From: Streptomyces hyaluromycini
Lineage (GTDB): Bacteria; Actinomycetota; Actinomycetes; Streptomycetales; Streptomycetaceae
Assembly (NCBI RefSeq): GCF_002217755.1
Contig: NZ_BCFL01000016.1
Span: forward strand, 478,319 to 542,318
Direction: 5' to 3'
Length of the DNA stretch: 64,000 nt
The notes beneath the pieces are model-generated. The model was given only the letters and a program-made list of their open reading frames with translations, ran no database searches and was not told where the DNA came from. The translations under genes were made by a program, and so were the position numbers. This document shows, piece after piece, positions 48,443 to 58,250 of this stretch. The number at the start of each line of letters is the position of its first letter. Positions within the stretch are counted from its first letter, which is position 1.

Positions 48443-48670
48443 GGGCTCCTCTGTTCTCGTACGACTTCTCGGTTATCCCCTGCTTTCAGGGTCAGGCCCG
48501 GCGTACCCGGATCATCGGCACGTACCGGACCATCGTCGCTCCGCCTCGTCAGACGGCGAAACTCGGGAAAGGGTTGCACAACGCAGTGTGCCCACCGCGT
48601 GGAGCGATGGGCACACTGAGTGATCGGACGTCATCGGGCAAGTGGGGCGAACCCCCGCTCACCAGGTATG

Positions 48671-50500
48671 TCAGCCGAAGATGTCGTACTGCTGGAAACC
48701 GGTACCGAGCGACTTCCTTGTGCCGAAGATCTCACTGGTCCCCTTGCCGGTGCCCGGGTAGAGGTACAGCGTGCCGCCGGTCGTCCGGGCCAGCAGGTCG
48801 GCCTTGCCGTCGCCGGTCAGGTCGCCGACCGCGGCGAGGGTGTTGAAGCCGGTCCAGGCGGAGCGGACCTTCACGCGGGCCGAGAAGAGGCCGGTGCCGG
48901 ACTTGCCGGTGCCCTTGTAGAGGTACAGGTCGCCGCCGCTGCTCTTGCGGGCCAGCAGGTCGGCCTTGCCGTCGCCGTTGAAGTCGCCGACGCCGCGCAG
49001 CTGGTTGTACTGGCTCCAGCCGCCGCCGATGCGGACGCGGGCGCCGAAGGTGCCGTCGCCCTTGCCCGGGTACAGCCACAGCACACCGGCGGAGTCCTCG
49101 GACAGCACGTCGGGCAGGTAGTCGCCGGTGAGGTCACCGGGGATCACGATGGCCTTGCGGGTCTTCCAGTTGGTGAAGATCTTCTTCGAGGCCCAGGAGC
49201 CGCCGGTGCCCGCGCTGTTCAGCACGAAGTGGTCCCAGTAGACGTCACCGGAGGAGAGCCGGTAGACAAAGTCCTGGAAGCCGTCCCGGTTGAGGTCGGC
49301 CTGCAGGACGGCGTTGACGCCGCTCCAGTCGCCCAGGGAGACGCGGGAGGCGAGCGAGGTGCCCTTGGAGTCCAGCTCGTAGCCGACCTTGCTCGACGAC
49401 TTGCGGGCGAACAGGTCGGCCTTGCCGTCGGTGTAGCTCAGGTTGGAGTCGGCGATCTGCGCGTAGACGGCACCGACGTAGGTGCTGACCTTCGTGAAGA
49501 CGCTGTAGGAGCCCTGCACGACGCAGTCGACGCCGTTGTCCGTGACACCCCAGGAGACCACGCCGACGACGCGGCCGCCGACGACCAGCGGGCCGCCGGA
49601 GTCGCCGTTGCAGGTGGCGGTGGTGCCGGTGTCGGAGCCGGTGGCGGGGTTGCCCGCGCAGACCATGTGGCCCTTGATGAACAGGCTGCCGAAGTAGGTC
49701 GAGCAGGTGCTGTCGGACTGGACCGGCAGCGTGGCCGTCTTCAGCGTCTCGGAGATGTCGTCCGAGGTGGAGCTGGTGCGGCCCCACCCGTAGACCTTGG
49801 CACTGGTGCCGGCCTTGTACGAGGTCGTGTCGGTGTTGGTCGTCAGCTTGATCGGGGTGGCCTTGACCGGGGCACCCAGGGTCAGCACGGCGACGTCGTT
49901 GTTGATGGTCGACGGGTTGTACGACGGGTTGTTCCACTGGCGCAGTACGGCGGTGGCGGTGCCCCCGTGCAGGTTGGCGCTGCCGTCGCTGTTGCTGGTG
50001 GGCAGGGACGCGGTGCCGGTGATGACGGCGCCGTTGGCCTTCCAGTTGTAAGGCTTGTTGTTCGTCTCGTCCCAGACGCAGTGCGCGGCAGTGAGGATCT
50101 TCGTCGGCGAGACGACCGAGCCGCCGCAGAAGAAGCCCTCGTCGTCGCTGGTGCTGGTGGTGCCCTTGTCGTCGTAGTACCAGAGCTGGGCCATCCAGGG
50201 CGCCGTGGAGATGGTGGTCTCGTTGCCACCGATGATCTTCGGCGAGACGGCGGAGCCGGACGACTTCGTGGTGCTGGTCGTGCCGGAGGTGGCCAGGGCG
50301 CCGGCGATGCGCTCGTTCAGCGTGGCCTGCGAGGCCGTGCTGACGGACGGCTTGACCGTGGGCGCCGGCTGGGTGGCCGCGCTGGCGGAGGTCGAGATCA
50401 GTGCGGCCGTGACGGCGGCGGCGATTCCGGCCGCGGCGACGGGCAGCGCAAAACGTATCCGACGTCTGTGACGACCGCTCCCGGACGTGGGTGTACCCAC
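48671..50500 (-). CDS. Secreted S1 family serine protease with FG-GAP/VCBS repeats
   Basis: 609 residues: signal peptide to about 42, a short propeptide, mature enzyme from IIGGNE (89). Catalytic triad His130 (LTAAHC), Asp192 (NNDVAVL) and Ser291 (CNGDSGGPL). The residue six before Ser291 is alanine, not the Asp of trypsin, so trypsin-like S1 specificity is unlikely. The last about 240 residues are VCBS/FG-GAP repeats (GDFNGDGKADLLARKSSG type). Start GTG 50500 with GGGGGA. Confidence 0.92.
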   Translation of the reverse strand: MGTPTSGSGRHRRRIRFALPVAAAGIAAAVTAALISTSASAATQPAPTVKPSVSTASQATLNERIAGALATSGTTSTTKSSGSAVSPKIIGGNETTISTAPWMAQLWYYDDKGTTSTSDDEGFFCGGSVVSPTKILTAAHCVWDETNNKPYNWKANGAVITGTASLPTSNSDGSANLHGGTATAVLRQWNNPSYNPSTINNDVAVLTLGAPVKATPIKLTTNTDTTSYKAGTSAKVYGWGRTSSTSDDISETLKTATLPVQSDSTCSTYFGSLFIKGHMVCAGNPATGSDTGTTATCNGDSGGPLVVGGRVVGVVSWGVTDNGVDCVVQGSYSVFTKVSTYVGAVYAQIADSNLSYTDGKADLFARKSSSKVGYELDSKGTSLASRVSLGDWSGVNAVLQADLNRDGFQDFVYRLSSGDVYWDHFVLNSAGTGGSWASKKIFTNWKTRKAIVIPGDLTGDYLPDVLSEDSAGVLWLYPGKGDGTFGARVRIGGGWSQYNQLRGVGDFNGDGKADLLARKSSGGDLYLYKGTGKSGTGLFSARVKVRSAWTGFNTLAAVGDLTGDGKADLLARTTGGTLYLYPGTGKGTSEIFGTRKSLGTGFQQYDIFG

Positions 50501-50532
50501 CTAAGTCCCCCCTCGGGATAAGGAGTTCGACA

Positions 50533-50550
50533 TTCGGTCAATTGACCGAA
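50533..50550. promoter_or_regulatory. 18-bp perfect palindrome upstream of the protease
   Basis: TTCGGTCAATTGACCGAA, 33 bp before the protease GTG; an operator-type site in its promoter region. Confidence 0.6.
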
Positions 50551-50581
50551 GGGCGCGATCGTACACCGAGGAGGAAAACGC

Positions 50582-50620
50582 AAAGAACCGCCCCCTGCGC
50601 ACTGCAGGAGGCGGTTCTTT
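50582..50620 (-). terminator. Terminator after rho
   Basis: AAAGAACCGCC / GGCGGTTCTTT with an inner CCTGC/GCAGG pair; read on the minus strand it ends in TTCTTT. It begins 10 bp past the rho stop. Confidence 0.8.
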
Positions 50621-50629
50621 TCCTTACCG

Positions 50630-52717
50630 TCAGTCCCCGTTACCGGGTGTCGGCGTCGTCTTCTGGATCTGCATCAGGAATTCGGCGTTCGACTTCGTCT
50701 GCTTCATCTTGTCGAGGAGCAGTTCGACCGCCTGCTGCTGGTCGAGGGCGTGCAGCACCCGGCGCAGCTTCCAGACGATGGCAAGCTCGTCGCTGGCGAG
50801 CAGGATCTCTTCCTTACGGGTGCCGGACGCGTCGACGTCCACCGCCGGGAAGATGCGCTTGTCGGCGAGCTTCCGGTCGAGCTTGAGCTCGGCGTTGCCC
50901 GTGCCCTTGAACTCCTCGAAGATCACCTCGTCCATGCGGGACCCGGTGTCCACCAGGGCGGTGGCGAGGATGGTCAGCGAGCCGCCGTCCTCGATGTTGC
51001 GGGCCGCACCGAAGAAGCGCTTCGGCGGGTACAGGGCGGTCGAGTCGACACCACCGGACAGGATGCGGCCGGAGGCCGGCGCCGCGAGGTTGTACGCACG
51101 GCCCAGACGCGTGATCGAGTCGAGCAGCACGACGACGTCGTGGCCCAGCTCCACCAGGCGCTTGGCGCGCTCGATCGCCAGCTCGGCAACCGTGGTGTGG
51201 TCCTCGGCCGGACGGTCGAAGGTCGAGGAGATGACCTCGCCCTTGACCGACCGCTGCATGTCGGTGACCTCTTCCGGACGCTCGTCGACGAGGACGACCA
51301 TCAGGTGGCACTCGGGGTTGTTGTGCGTGATCGCGTTGGCGATCGCCTGCATGATCATGGTCTTGCCGGTCTTCGGCGGGGCCACGATCAGACCGCGCTG
51401 GCCCTTACCGATCGGCGCGACGAGGTCGATGATGCGGGTGGTCAGCACGCCCGGGTCCGTCTCCAGACGGAGCCGGTCCTGCGGGTACAGCGGCGTCAGC
51501 TTGTTGAACTCCGGGCGGCCACGGCCCTGTTCGGGCGCCATGCCGTTGACGGAGTCGAGGCGGACCAGCGCGTTGAACTTCTCGCGGCGCTCGCCCTCCT
51601 TGGGCTGGCGGACCGCACCGGTGACGTGGTCACCCTTGCGCAGACCGCTCTTGCGGACCTGGGCGAGGGAGACGTACACGTCGTTCGGACCGGGCAGGTA
51701 GCCGGAGGTCCGGATGAACGCGTAGTTGTCGAGGATGTCGAGGATGCCCGCGACGGGGATCAGGACGTCGTCCTCGGCGAGCTGCGGCTCGGAGCCGCCG
51801 ATCTCGTCACGGCCACGACGGCCACGACGGTCGCGGTAGCGGCCGCGACGGCCACGGCGGCCGTCGCCGAACTCGTCGTCGTCCTGCGGACCGACGTTGC
51901 GGTCCTGCCGGCCGCCGCCCTGCTGCTGCGGCTGCTGCGGCTGACGGTCCTGACGGTCCTGGCGGTCCTGCTGCCGGTCCTGGCGGCCGCCCTGGCCGCC
52001 GCCCTGCTGCTCGTCGCCCTTGTTGCGCCGGTCACGGCCGCGGTCACGGCGGTCACGGCGGCCACGGCCGTCGTCACCGGCGTCGGCCCTGGCCTCGCCC
52101 TGCTGCTGGGGCTGCGCGGGCGTCTCGGCCTTCGGCTCGGTCTTCGCCTCGGCGGCGATCGTCTCGGCGCCGGTGGCGGTGGGGCTGCCGGCCTCGGCGG
52201 TGGCCCGGCGACGGCGGCGCTCGGCCGGGGCGTCGTCCCCGCCGCGCTCGGCCTCGCCGGTGCGGGAGGTACCGCCGGCCGGCTGGCCGGGGATCTCGAT
52301 CTGCTGCTGGGCCACGGCCTTCTCGGCGGGGGCCTCGGCGGCCTGCTCCGCCTTCTTCTCGGCGGCCTCCTCGCCCGTACGGGCCTTGGAGGTGGCCCGG
52401 CGCTTCGGCTTGGTCTCGGTGGCGGTCTCGGCCTTGGCGGGGGCTCCCCCTCCCCCAGAGCCCGAAAGGGCCTGGGAGGTGCCCCCAGCCTGCGCCTCCT
52501 TGATGACCTCGATCAGCTGGCTCTTGCGCATGCGCGCGGTGCCCCTGATGCCGAGGCCGGATGCGACCTGCTGAAGCTCGGCCAGCACCATGCCCTCAAG
52601 GCCGGTACCGCGGCGCCGCCGGGAGCCGGCACCGGAGGCAGGCGCGGAGGCGTCCGTGGCGGGCGCGGCAGCGGTCTCCTCGACACGTGCGCCCATCAGA
52701 TCGGTGGTGTCGCTCAC
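50630..52717 (-). CDS. rho: Transcription termination factor Rho
   Basis: 695 residues. The C-terminal half is the RecA-type motor (Walker [55 protein letters not shown]). A RhoN lead ([31 protein letters not shown]) is followed by an about 230-residue disordered, Arg/Gln/Gly/Glu-rich insert typical of actinobacterial Rho. Start GTG 52717, with AAGGAC upstream. A repeat sequence is inserted in frame near residue 77-93. Rho ends factor-dependent transcripts. Confidence 0.96.
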   Translation of the reverse strand: MSDTTDLMGARVEETAAAPATDASAPASGAGSRRRRGTGLEGMVLAELQQVASGLGIRGTARMRKSQLIEVIKEAQAGGTSQALSGSGGGGAPAKAETATETKPKRRATSKARTGEEAAEKKAEQAAEAPAEKAVAQQQIEIPGQPAGGTSRTGEAERGGDDAPAERRRRRATAEAGSPTATGAETIAAEAKTEPKAETPAQPQQQGEARADAGDDGRGRRDRRDRGRDRRNKGDEQQGGGQGGRQDRQQDRQDRQDRQPQQPQQQGGGRQDRNVGPQDDDEFGDGRRGRRGRYRDRRGRRGRDEIGGSEPQLAEDDVLIPVAGILDILDNYAFIRTSGYLPGPNDVYVSLAQVRKSGLRKGDHVTGAVRQPKEGERREKFNALVRLDSVNGMAPEQGRGRPEFNKLTPLYPQDRLRLETDPGVLTTRIIDLVAPIGKGQRGLIVAPPKTGKTMIMQAIANAITHNNPECHLMVVLVDERPEEVTDMQRSVKGEVISSTFDRPAEDHTTVAELAIERAKRLVELGHDVVVLLDSITRLGRAYNLAAPASGRILSGGVDSTALYPPKRFFGAARNIEDGGSLTILATALVDTGSRMDEVIFEEFKGTGNAELKLDRKLADKRIFPAVDVDASGTRKEEILLASDELAIVWKLRRVLHALDQQQAVELLLDKMKQTKSNAEFLMQIQKTTPTPGNGD
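52439..52487. repeat. Palindromic repeat inserted in frame in rho
   Basis: A GGGGGCTCCCCCTCCCCCAG ... GGGAGGTGCCCCC type sequence common between Streptomyces genes. Here it encodes [18 protein letters not shown] in the disordered part of Rho. Confidence 0.65.
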
Positions 52718-53120
52718 GAAGGGTCCTTCCCTGGAGCGGACGTCGGCCTGTCTGGCTCGGCGACCGGTTGTGCTGTCCGGCTTCGGTCCTTGCTGTGTGG
52801 ACCGTGCCGGGGCGGTGGTCCGCCTAAACGGCGGAGAGAATTTCTGATGACGGCGCTTCCTCAGCCGTGGCACCCGGTGTCACGAAGCGTGGTAGCACCC
52901 ATTCCGGAGCGTGCCCAGCGGCCCGCTCAGTGCCCGGGTACGGCGTACTGCCCAGGTACGTCATACAGAACGCTGAGTGGCTTGGGAGACTCCCGGAAGA
53001 ATGTCTGTCCCCGACGGGGACACGATGCACCTCGCCATGGTGGGGTCGGGTGCAGACTTGAGGTTAACACTACCGGATCCAACAAACATTCCCCCTCTCC
53101 AAATCCGGCAATCGTGCGCG
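52718..53120. other. rho leader and promoter region, no gene
   Basis: 403 bp between thrB and rho, both minus strand. It has a stretch of lower GC near 53060-53110, where the promoter probably lies, and a compact hairpin GTCCCC-GAC-GGGGAC at 53007-53021 in the presumed leader that could serve autoregulated Rho termination. No reading frame is convincing. Confidence 0.5.
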
Positions 53121-54062
53121 TCACATGTCGCCGGAATTGTCATTGGCGGGCGCGAGCGGCAGCACACTCGCTCCCTGGACGTCGAGGTTCAGCCGGTTGG
53201 CGGCCCAGCCCGGACCGGCCAGGGCCTGCACCTTGTCGGCGCTGCCGGCGTCGGCGAGCGCCATCACGGTGGGGCCGGCACCGGAGATCACGGCCGGGAT
53301 GCCGTCGGCGCGCAGCCGCTCCACCAGGGCGGCGCTCTCCGGCATGGCGGGGGCGCGGTACTCCTGGTGCAGACGGTCCTCGGTGGCGGGCAGCAGCAGC
53401 TCGGGGCGCCGGGTGAGGGCCTCGACGAGCAGGGCGGCACGGCCCGCGTTGGTGGCGGCGTCGACGTGCGGCACGGTGCGCGGGAGCAGTCCGCGCGCGG
53501 TCTCGGTGAGGACCGGCTTCCCGGGCACGAAAACCACCGGAACGATGGAATCGTTGGGCTCCATCCTGATCGCCCGGGCGGCGCCGGACTCCATCCAGGA
53601 GAGCGTGAAGCCGCCGAGCAGACAGGCCGCCACGTTGTCGGGGTGGCCCTCGATCTCGGTCGCGAGCTCCAGCAGGGCCGCGTCGTCGAGTCTGCCCTCG
53701 CCGCCTATGGTCACCGCACGGGCGGCGACGATGCCGGCGCAGATGGCGGCGGAGGAGGAGCCGAGGCCACGGCCGTGCGGGATGCGGTTGGCGCACACGA
53801 TCTCCAGGCCGCGGGGCTGTCCGCCCAGCAGGTCGAAGGCGGTGCGCAGGGAGCGGACGAGGAGGTGGCTCTCGTCACGCGGCAGCGTCTCGCTGCCCTC
53901 CCCCGCGATGTCGATGTGCAGCCCTGAGTCGGCCACCCGGACGACGACGTCGTCGTAGAGCCCCAGCGCGAGGCCCAGGGCGTCGAAGCCCGGGCCGAGG
54001 TTGGCGCTGGTGGCGGGGACGCGCACCCGGACGGCGGCGGCGCGGAACGCTGGACCGGCCAT
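53121..54062 (-). CDS. thrB: Homoserine kinase
   Basis: 313 residues, GHMP kinase with PATSANLGPGFDALGLAL and the phosphate-binding PHGRGLGSSSAAICAG; C-terminal SGAGPTVMAL. It phosphorylates homoserine for threonine synthesis. ATG 54062 with AAGGAG upstream; a longer frame to 54152 is unsupported. It follows thrC after 276 bp. Confidence 0.95.
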   Translation of the reverse strand: MAGPAFRAAAVRVRVPATSANLGPGFDALGLALGLYDDVVVRVADSGLHIDIAGEGSETLPRDESHLLVRSLRTAFDLLGGQPRGLEIVCANRIPHGRGLGSSSAAICAGIVAARAVTIGGEGRLDDAALLELATEIEGHPDNVAACLLGGFTLSWMESGAARAIRMEPNDSIVPVVFVPGKPVLTETARGLLPRTVPHVDAATNAGRAALLVEALTRRPELLLPATEDRLHQEYRAPAMPESAALVERLRADGIPAVISGAGPTVMALADAGSADKVQALAGPGWAANRLNLDVQGASVLPLAPANDNSGDM

Positions 54063-54157
54063 CGCTCGATGACTCTCCTTGAGCTGCGTGATGGTCGAAT
54101 GACATTCGATAGGTACGTGAGGGACCCTCGGGCCGTGGAGACGGCGCGGCACCGCGC

Positions 54158-54175
54158 CATATGCGGAGGCATATG
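54158..54175. repeat. Inverted repeat before thrB
   Basis: CATATGC-GGAG-GCATATG, 96 bp upstream of thrB; an operator or small hairpin. Confidence 0.35.
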
Positions 54176-54280
54176 CAGCGGGCGGGTTCGGTACAGCCTA
54201 TCGAAGGAAGGTTCTGTGGCGACATAGGGCGCACAGGAGGCGCACGATGCGTGTCGTAAGCCCCCTGTGCCCCCTCCTTA

Positions 54281-54305
54281 GGGAGTTCCCTGTCCGGGAA
54301 CTCCC
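54281..54305 (-). terminator. Hairpin after thrC
   Basis: Perfect 10-bp stem GGGAGTTCCC / GGGAACTCCC with a 5-nt loop, 34 bp past the thrC stop; probably terminates or attenuates transcription into thrB. Confidence 0.65.
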
Positions 54306-54338
54306 CATGAGCGTCCGGGACGCCCCTTGAGCCGTTCT

Positions 54339-55397
54339 CTAGCCGAGGCCGAGGCGCTCCGCCGCGGCTGCCGCGTCGACCGGCACGGTGGCCGGCTGCG
54401 GGGCGCCGGCGACGGCCCAGTCGGGGTCCTTCAGGCCGTTGCCGGTGACCGTGCAGACGATGCGCTGGCCGGGGTCGACCTTGCCCTGCTCGGCGGCCTT
54501 CAGCAGACCGGCCACGGACGCGGCGGAGGCGGGCTCCACGAAGACGCCCTCCTGCGCGGCCAACAGCCGGTAGGCGCGCAGGATCTCACGGTCCGTCACC
54601 TCGTCGATGAAGCCGCCGGACTCGTCCCGGGCCGCAAGGGCGAACTGCCAGGAGGCGGGGTTGCCGATGCGGATCGCGGTGGCGATGGTCGAGGGGTCCT
54701 TGACGATCTCGCCGCGCACGATCGGGGCGCTGCCGGAGGCCTGGAAACCCCACATCCGGGGCGTCCCGGTGGAGATGCCGTCGGCGGCGTACTCCTTGTA
54801 CCCCTTCCAGTACGCGGTGATGTTGCCCGCGTTGCCGACCGGCAGGACGTGGATGTCGGGTGCGTCGCCGAGCATGTCCACGATCTCGAAGGCGGCGGTC
54901 TTCTGGCCCTCGATGCGCACCGGGTTGACCGAATTGACCAGCGCCACCGGGTAGTTCTCGCTCAGGTTGCGGGCGAGGGTGAGGCAGTCGTCGAAGTTGC
55001 CGTCGACCTGGAGGATCTTCGCGCCGTGCACGAGGGCCTGGCCCATCTTGCCGAGCGCGATCTTGCCCCGGGGCACGAGCACGGCGGAGACCATCCCGGC
55101 GCGCACGGCGTACGCGGCGGCGGAGGCCGAGGTGTTGCCGGTGGAGGCGCAGATGACCGCCTGCGCGCCCTCCTCCTTGGCCTTGCTGATCGCCATGGTC
55201 ATCCCGCGGTCCTTGAAGGACCCGGTCGGGTTGGCGCCCTCCACCTTGAGGTGGACCTCGCAGCCCGTGCGCTCGGAGAGCACCTGCGCGGGCACGAGGG
55301 GCGTGCCGCCCTCGCGGAGCGTCACGACCGGCGTGGTGTCGGACACCGGGAGTCGATCCCGGTACTCCTCGATGATTCCGCGCCACTGGTGGGTCAT
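54339..55397 (-). CDS. thrC: Threonine synthase
   Basis: 352 residues, fold type II PLP enzyme; the cofactor lysine is Lys62 in GSFKDRGM, with [15 protein letters not shown] as phosphate loop. Converts O-phosphohomoserine to threonine. AAGGAG upstream; six bases separate it from the hom stop, so hom-thrC are one operon. Confidence 0.95.
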   Translation of the reverse strand: MTHQWRGIIEEYRDRLPVSDTTPVVTLREGGTPLVPAQVLSERTGCEVHLKVEGANPTGSFKDRGMTMAISKAKEEGAQAVICASTGNTSASAAAYAVRAGMVSAVLVPRGKIALGKMGQALVHGAKILQVDGNFDDCLTLARNLSENYPVALVNSVNPVRIEGQKTAAFEIVDMLGDAPDIHVLPVGNAGNITAYWKGYKEYAADGISTGTPRMWGFQASGSAPIVRGEIVKDPSTIATAIRIGNPASWQFALAARDESGGFIDEVTDREILRAYRLLAAQEGVFVEPASAASVAGLLKAAEQGKVDPGQRIVCTVTGNGLKDPDWAVAGAPQPATVPVDAAAAAERLGLG

Positions 55398-55403
55398 TGC
55401 TGG

Positions 55404-56702
55404 TTACTCTCCTTCAACCCGCATGATGCTGGCGACACCCCGCACGGTGTCGAGCTTGCGCAGCGCCTCGACGGTCCCCGAGAGGGAGGCGTCGGAGGCC
55501 CGGTGGGTGACGACGACGAGGGAGGCCTCGCCGTCCCCGTCCTGCCGTCCGTGCTGCCGCACCGTATCGATGGAAACCCCGTGCTCGGCGAACACGGTGG
55601 CGACCTGGGCGAGAACACCCGGTTTGTCGGCGACGTCGAGGCTGATGTGATAGCGCGTGACGACATCGCCCATCGGCGACACGGGCAGGGCGGCGTACGC
55701 CGACTCGCCGGGCCCCGTTGCCCCGCTGAGCCGGTTGCGGCAGACGGCGACCAGGTCGCCGAGGACCGCGGAGGCCGTGGGCGCACCGCCGGCGCCGGGC
55801 CCGTAGAACATCAGCTGACCGGACGCGTCCGACTCCACGAAGACGGCGTTGTACGCGCCGCGCACGGAGGCGAGCGGGTGGGTCAGCGGAATCATGGCGG
55901 GGTGCACGCGGGCCGTCACCGAGCCACCGTCCCCGGCGCGCTCGCAGATGGCGAGCAGCTTGATGGTGCAGCCCATGTTCTTGGCGGAGGCGAAGTCGGC
56001 GGCGGTGACCTCGGTCATGCCCTCGCGGTAGACGTCGTCGAGCCGCACCCGCGAGTGGAACGCGATGCCGGCGAGGATGGCGGCCTTGGCGGCGGCGTCG
56101 AAGCCCTCCACGTCGGCGGTCGGATCGGCTTCCGCGTACCCGAGCGCGGTGGCCTCGTCGAGGGCCTCCTGGTACCCGGCCCCCGTGGAGTCCATCTTGT
56201 CGAGGATGAAGTTGGTCGTCCCGTTGACGATCCCGAGCACCCGGTTGACCTTGTCGCCGGCGAGGGACTCGCGCAGCGGGCGGATCAGCGGGATGGCTCC
56301 GGCGACGGCGGCCTCGTAGTAGAGGTCCTTGCCGTGCTGCTCGGCGACGGCGTGCAGGGCGGCGCCGTCCTGGGCGAGCAGCGCCTTGTTCGCCGACACG
56401 ACCGACGCGCCGTGCTCGAAGGCGGTGGTGATGAGGGTGCGGGCGGGCTCGATCCCGCCGATGACCTCGACCACCACGTCGATGTCGCCGCGTTTCACGA
56501 GGGCGGTGGCGTCGGTGGTGACCAGGCCCGGGTCGATGCCCTCGCGGACCCTGGAGGGCCGTCGTACGGCGACACCGGCCAGCTCGATCGGAGCGCCGAT
56601 CCGCTGGGCGAGATCGTCGGCGTGCGTCGTCATGATGCGCGCCACCTCTGAGCCGACAACCCCACAGCCCAGCAGCGCCACCTTCAGCGGACGCGTACGC
56701 AT
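55404..56702 (-). CDS. hom: Homoserine dehydrogenase
   Basis: 432 residues: NAD(P) motif LLGCGVVGSEVAR near the N-terminus, catalytic domain with the EAAVAGAIPLIRPLRESLAGD and GIVNGTTNFILDKM segments, and a C-terminal ACT domain (YHISLDVADKPGVLAQVATVFAEHGVSIDTV) for threonine feedback. ATG 56702 lies seven bases after GAGG; ATG 56705 is the alternative. Reduces aspartate semialdehyde to homoserine. Confidence 0.95.
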   Translation of the reverse strand: MRTRPLKVALLGCGVVGSEVARIMTTHADDLAQRIGAPIELAGVAVRRPSRVREGIDPGLVTTDATALVKRGDIDVVVEVIGGIEPARTLITTAFEHGASVVSANKALLAQDGAALHAVAEQHGKDLYYEAAVAGAIPLIRPLRESLAGDKVNRVLGIVNGTTNFILDKMDSTGAGYQEALDEATALGYAEADPTADVEGFDAAAKAAILAGIAFHSRVRLDDVYREGMTEVTAADFASAKNMGCTIKLLAICERAGDGGSVTARVHPAMIPLTHPLASVRGAYNAVFVESDASGQLMFYGPGAGGAPTASAVLGDLVAVCRNRLSGATGPGESAYAALPVSPMGDVVTRYHISLDVADKPGVLAQVATVFAEHGVSIDTVRQHGRQDGDGEASLVVVTHRASDASLSGTVEALRKLDTVRGVASIMRVEGE

Positions 56703-56752
56703 CATCCGACCTCGTTTCCTCATACCGTCTACGGTTGCACCAGTCTCACTCA

Positions 56753-56781
56753 CCGGACGGGAGTTTCTACCCTTCGTCCGG
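56753..56781 (-). terminator. Hairpin between lysA and hom
   Basis: CCGGACG / CGTCCGG with a 15-nt loop, 51 bp upstream of hom and 59 bp downstream of lysA; either a weak terminator or part of a hom leader. Confidence 0.4.
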
Positions 56782-56839
56782 ATCGTGAGACATCTATTTC
56801 ATTCTGTGAGGATGGCAGACAGGAGATCTTCCATCCGTG

Positions 56840-58231
56840 TCACCCGACGTCGAGACGCAGCAGGTCCTCCTCCGTCTCCCGCCGGACGATCACCCGGGCT
56901 TCGCCCTCGCGCACGGCGACGACGGGCGGCCGCAGCACGTGGTTGTAGTTGCTGGCCATGGACCGGCAGTAGGCGCCGGTGGCCGGTACGGCGATGAGGT
57001 CACCGGGTGCCAGGTCGCCCGGCAGGAACGCGTCCTTCACCACGATGTCCCCGCTCTCGCAGTGCTTGCCGACGACGCGGGCGAGCATCGGCTCGGCGTC
57101 GCTGGTCCGGGACACCAGGGCGACGCTGTACTCGGCGTCGTAGAGCGCGGTCCGGATGTTGTCCGACATGCCTCCGTCGACCGACACATAGGTCCGCAGC
57201 CCGTCGAGGGGCTTGATGGTGCCGACCTCGTAGAGCGTGAAGGCGGTAGGGCCGACGATGGCCCGACCCGGCTCCACGGAGATCCGGGGCGTCCGCAGCT
57301 TCGCGGCCTCGCACTCCCGCGTCACGATCTCGGTGAGCGCCTTGGCGATCTCGTGCGGCTCACGCGGGTCGTCGTCGCTCGTGTACGCGATCCCGAGCCC
57401 GCCCCCCAGGTCGATCTCGGGCAGCTCGACCCCGTGCTCGTCCCGGATGTCCTTGAGCAGCCCCACGACCCGGTGCGCGGCGACCTCGAACCCCGACATG
57501 TCGAAGATCTGCGACCCGATGTGCGAGTGGATGCCGATCAGTTCGAGGCCGTCGAGCTGAAGGGCCCGCCGCACGGCCTCCGCGGCCTGCCCGCCCGCCA
57601 GCGGAATCCCGAACTTCTGGTCCTCGTGCGCGGTGGCGATGAACTCGTGCGTGTGCGCCTCGACGCCCACGGTGATACGAATCTGCACGCGCTGCCGCGT
57701 GCCGAGTTCCTGCGCGATGTGAGCGACCCGCACGATCTCCTGGAACGAGTCGAGCACGATCCGCCCCACGCCGGCCTCGACGGCCCTGCGGATCTCCGCC
57801 CCGGACTTGTTGTTGCCGTGGAAGGCGATGCGGTCGGCGGGCATACCGGCGGAGAGGGCGGTGGCCAGCTCGCCCCCGGAGCACACATCCAGGTTGAGCC
57901 CCTCCTCGTGCAGCCAGCGCACGACGGCCCGCGACAGGAACGCCTTGCCTGCGTAGAACACGTCGGCGTCCGGCCCGAAGGCGGTCCGCCAGGCACGCGC
58001 CCGGGCCCGGAAGTCGGCCTCGTCGAGGACGTAGGCGGGAGTGCCGAACTCCTCGGCGAGGGTCTTCACGTCGACACCGCCGACGGTGACGACCCCGTCG
58101 GCGTCCCGGGTGACGGTCTGGGCCCACACCTTCGCGTCGAGGGCGTTGAGGTCGTTGGGCGGGGCGGCATAGTGGCCCTCGGGCAGGACATCGGCGTGCC
58201 GGGGCCCGGCGGGATGTGCGGAACGGCTCAT
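56840..58231 (-). CDS. lysA: Diaminopimelate decarboxylase
   Basis: 463 residues, alanine-racemase-like barrel with PLP lysine Lys96 (FYAGKAFLS), [16 protein letters not shown] and the intersubunit Cys of GAYCRSM. Makes lysine from meso-DAP (the wall diamino acid in Streptomyces is LL-DAP). It lies 19 bp after nrtL on the same strand, so the two are probably co-transcribed. Confidence 0.95.
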   Translation of the reverse strand: MSRSAHPAGPRHADVLPEGHYAAPPNDLNALDAKVWAQTVTRDADGVVTVGGVDVKTLAEEFGTPAYVLDEADFRARARAWRTAFGPDADVFYAGKAFLSRAVVRWLHEEGLNLDVCSGGELATALSAGMPADRIAFHGNNKSGAEIRRAVEAGVGRIVLDSFQEIVRVAHIAQELGTRQRVQIRITVGVEAHTHEFIATAHEDQKFGIPLAGGQAAEAVRRALQLDGLELIGIHSHIGSQIFDMSGFEVAAHRVVGLLKDIRDEHGVELPEIDLGGGLGIAYTSDDDPREPHEIAKALTEIVTRECEAAKLRTPRISVEPGRAIVGPTAFTLYEVGTIKPLDGLRTYVSVDGGMSDNIRTALYDAEYSVALVSRTSDAEPMLARVVGKHCESGDIVVKDAFLPGDLAPGDLIAVPATGAYCRSMASNYNHVLRPPVVAVREGEARVIVRRETEEDLLRLDVG

Positions 58232-58250
58232 TGCTCTTCTGGCGCTCTCT

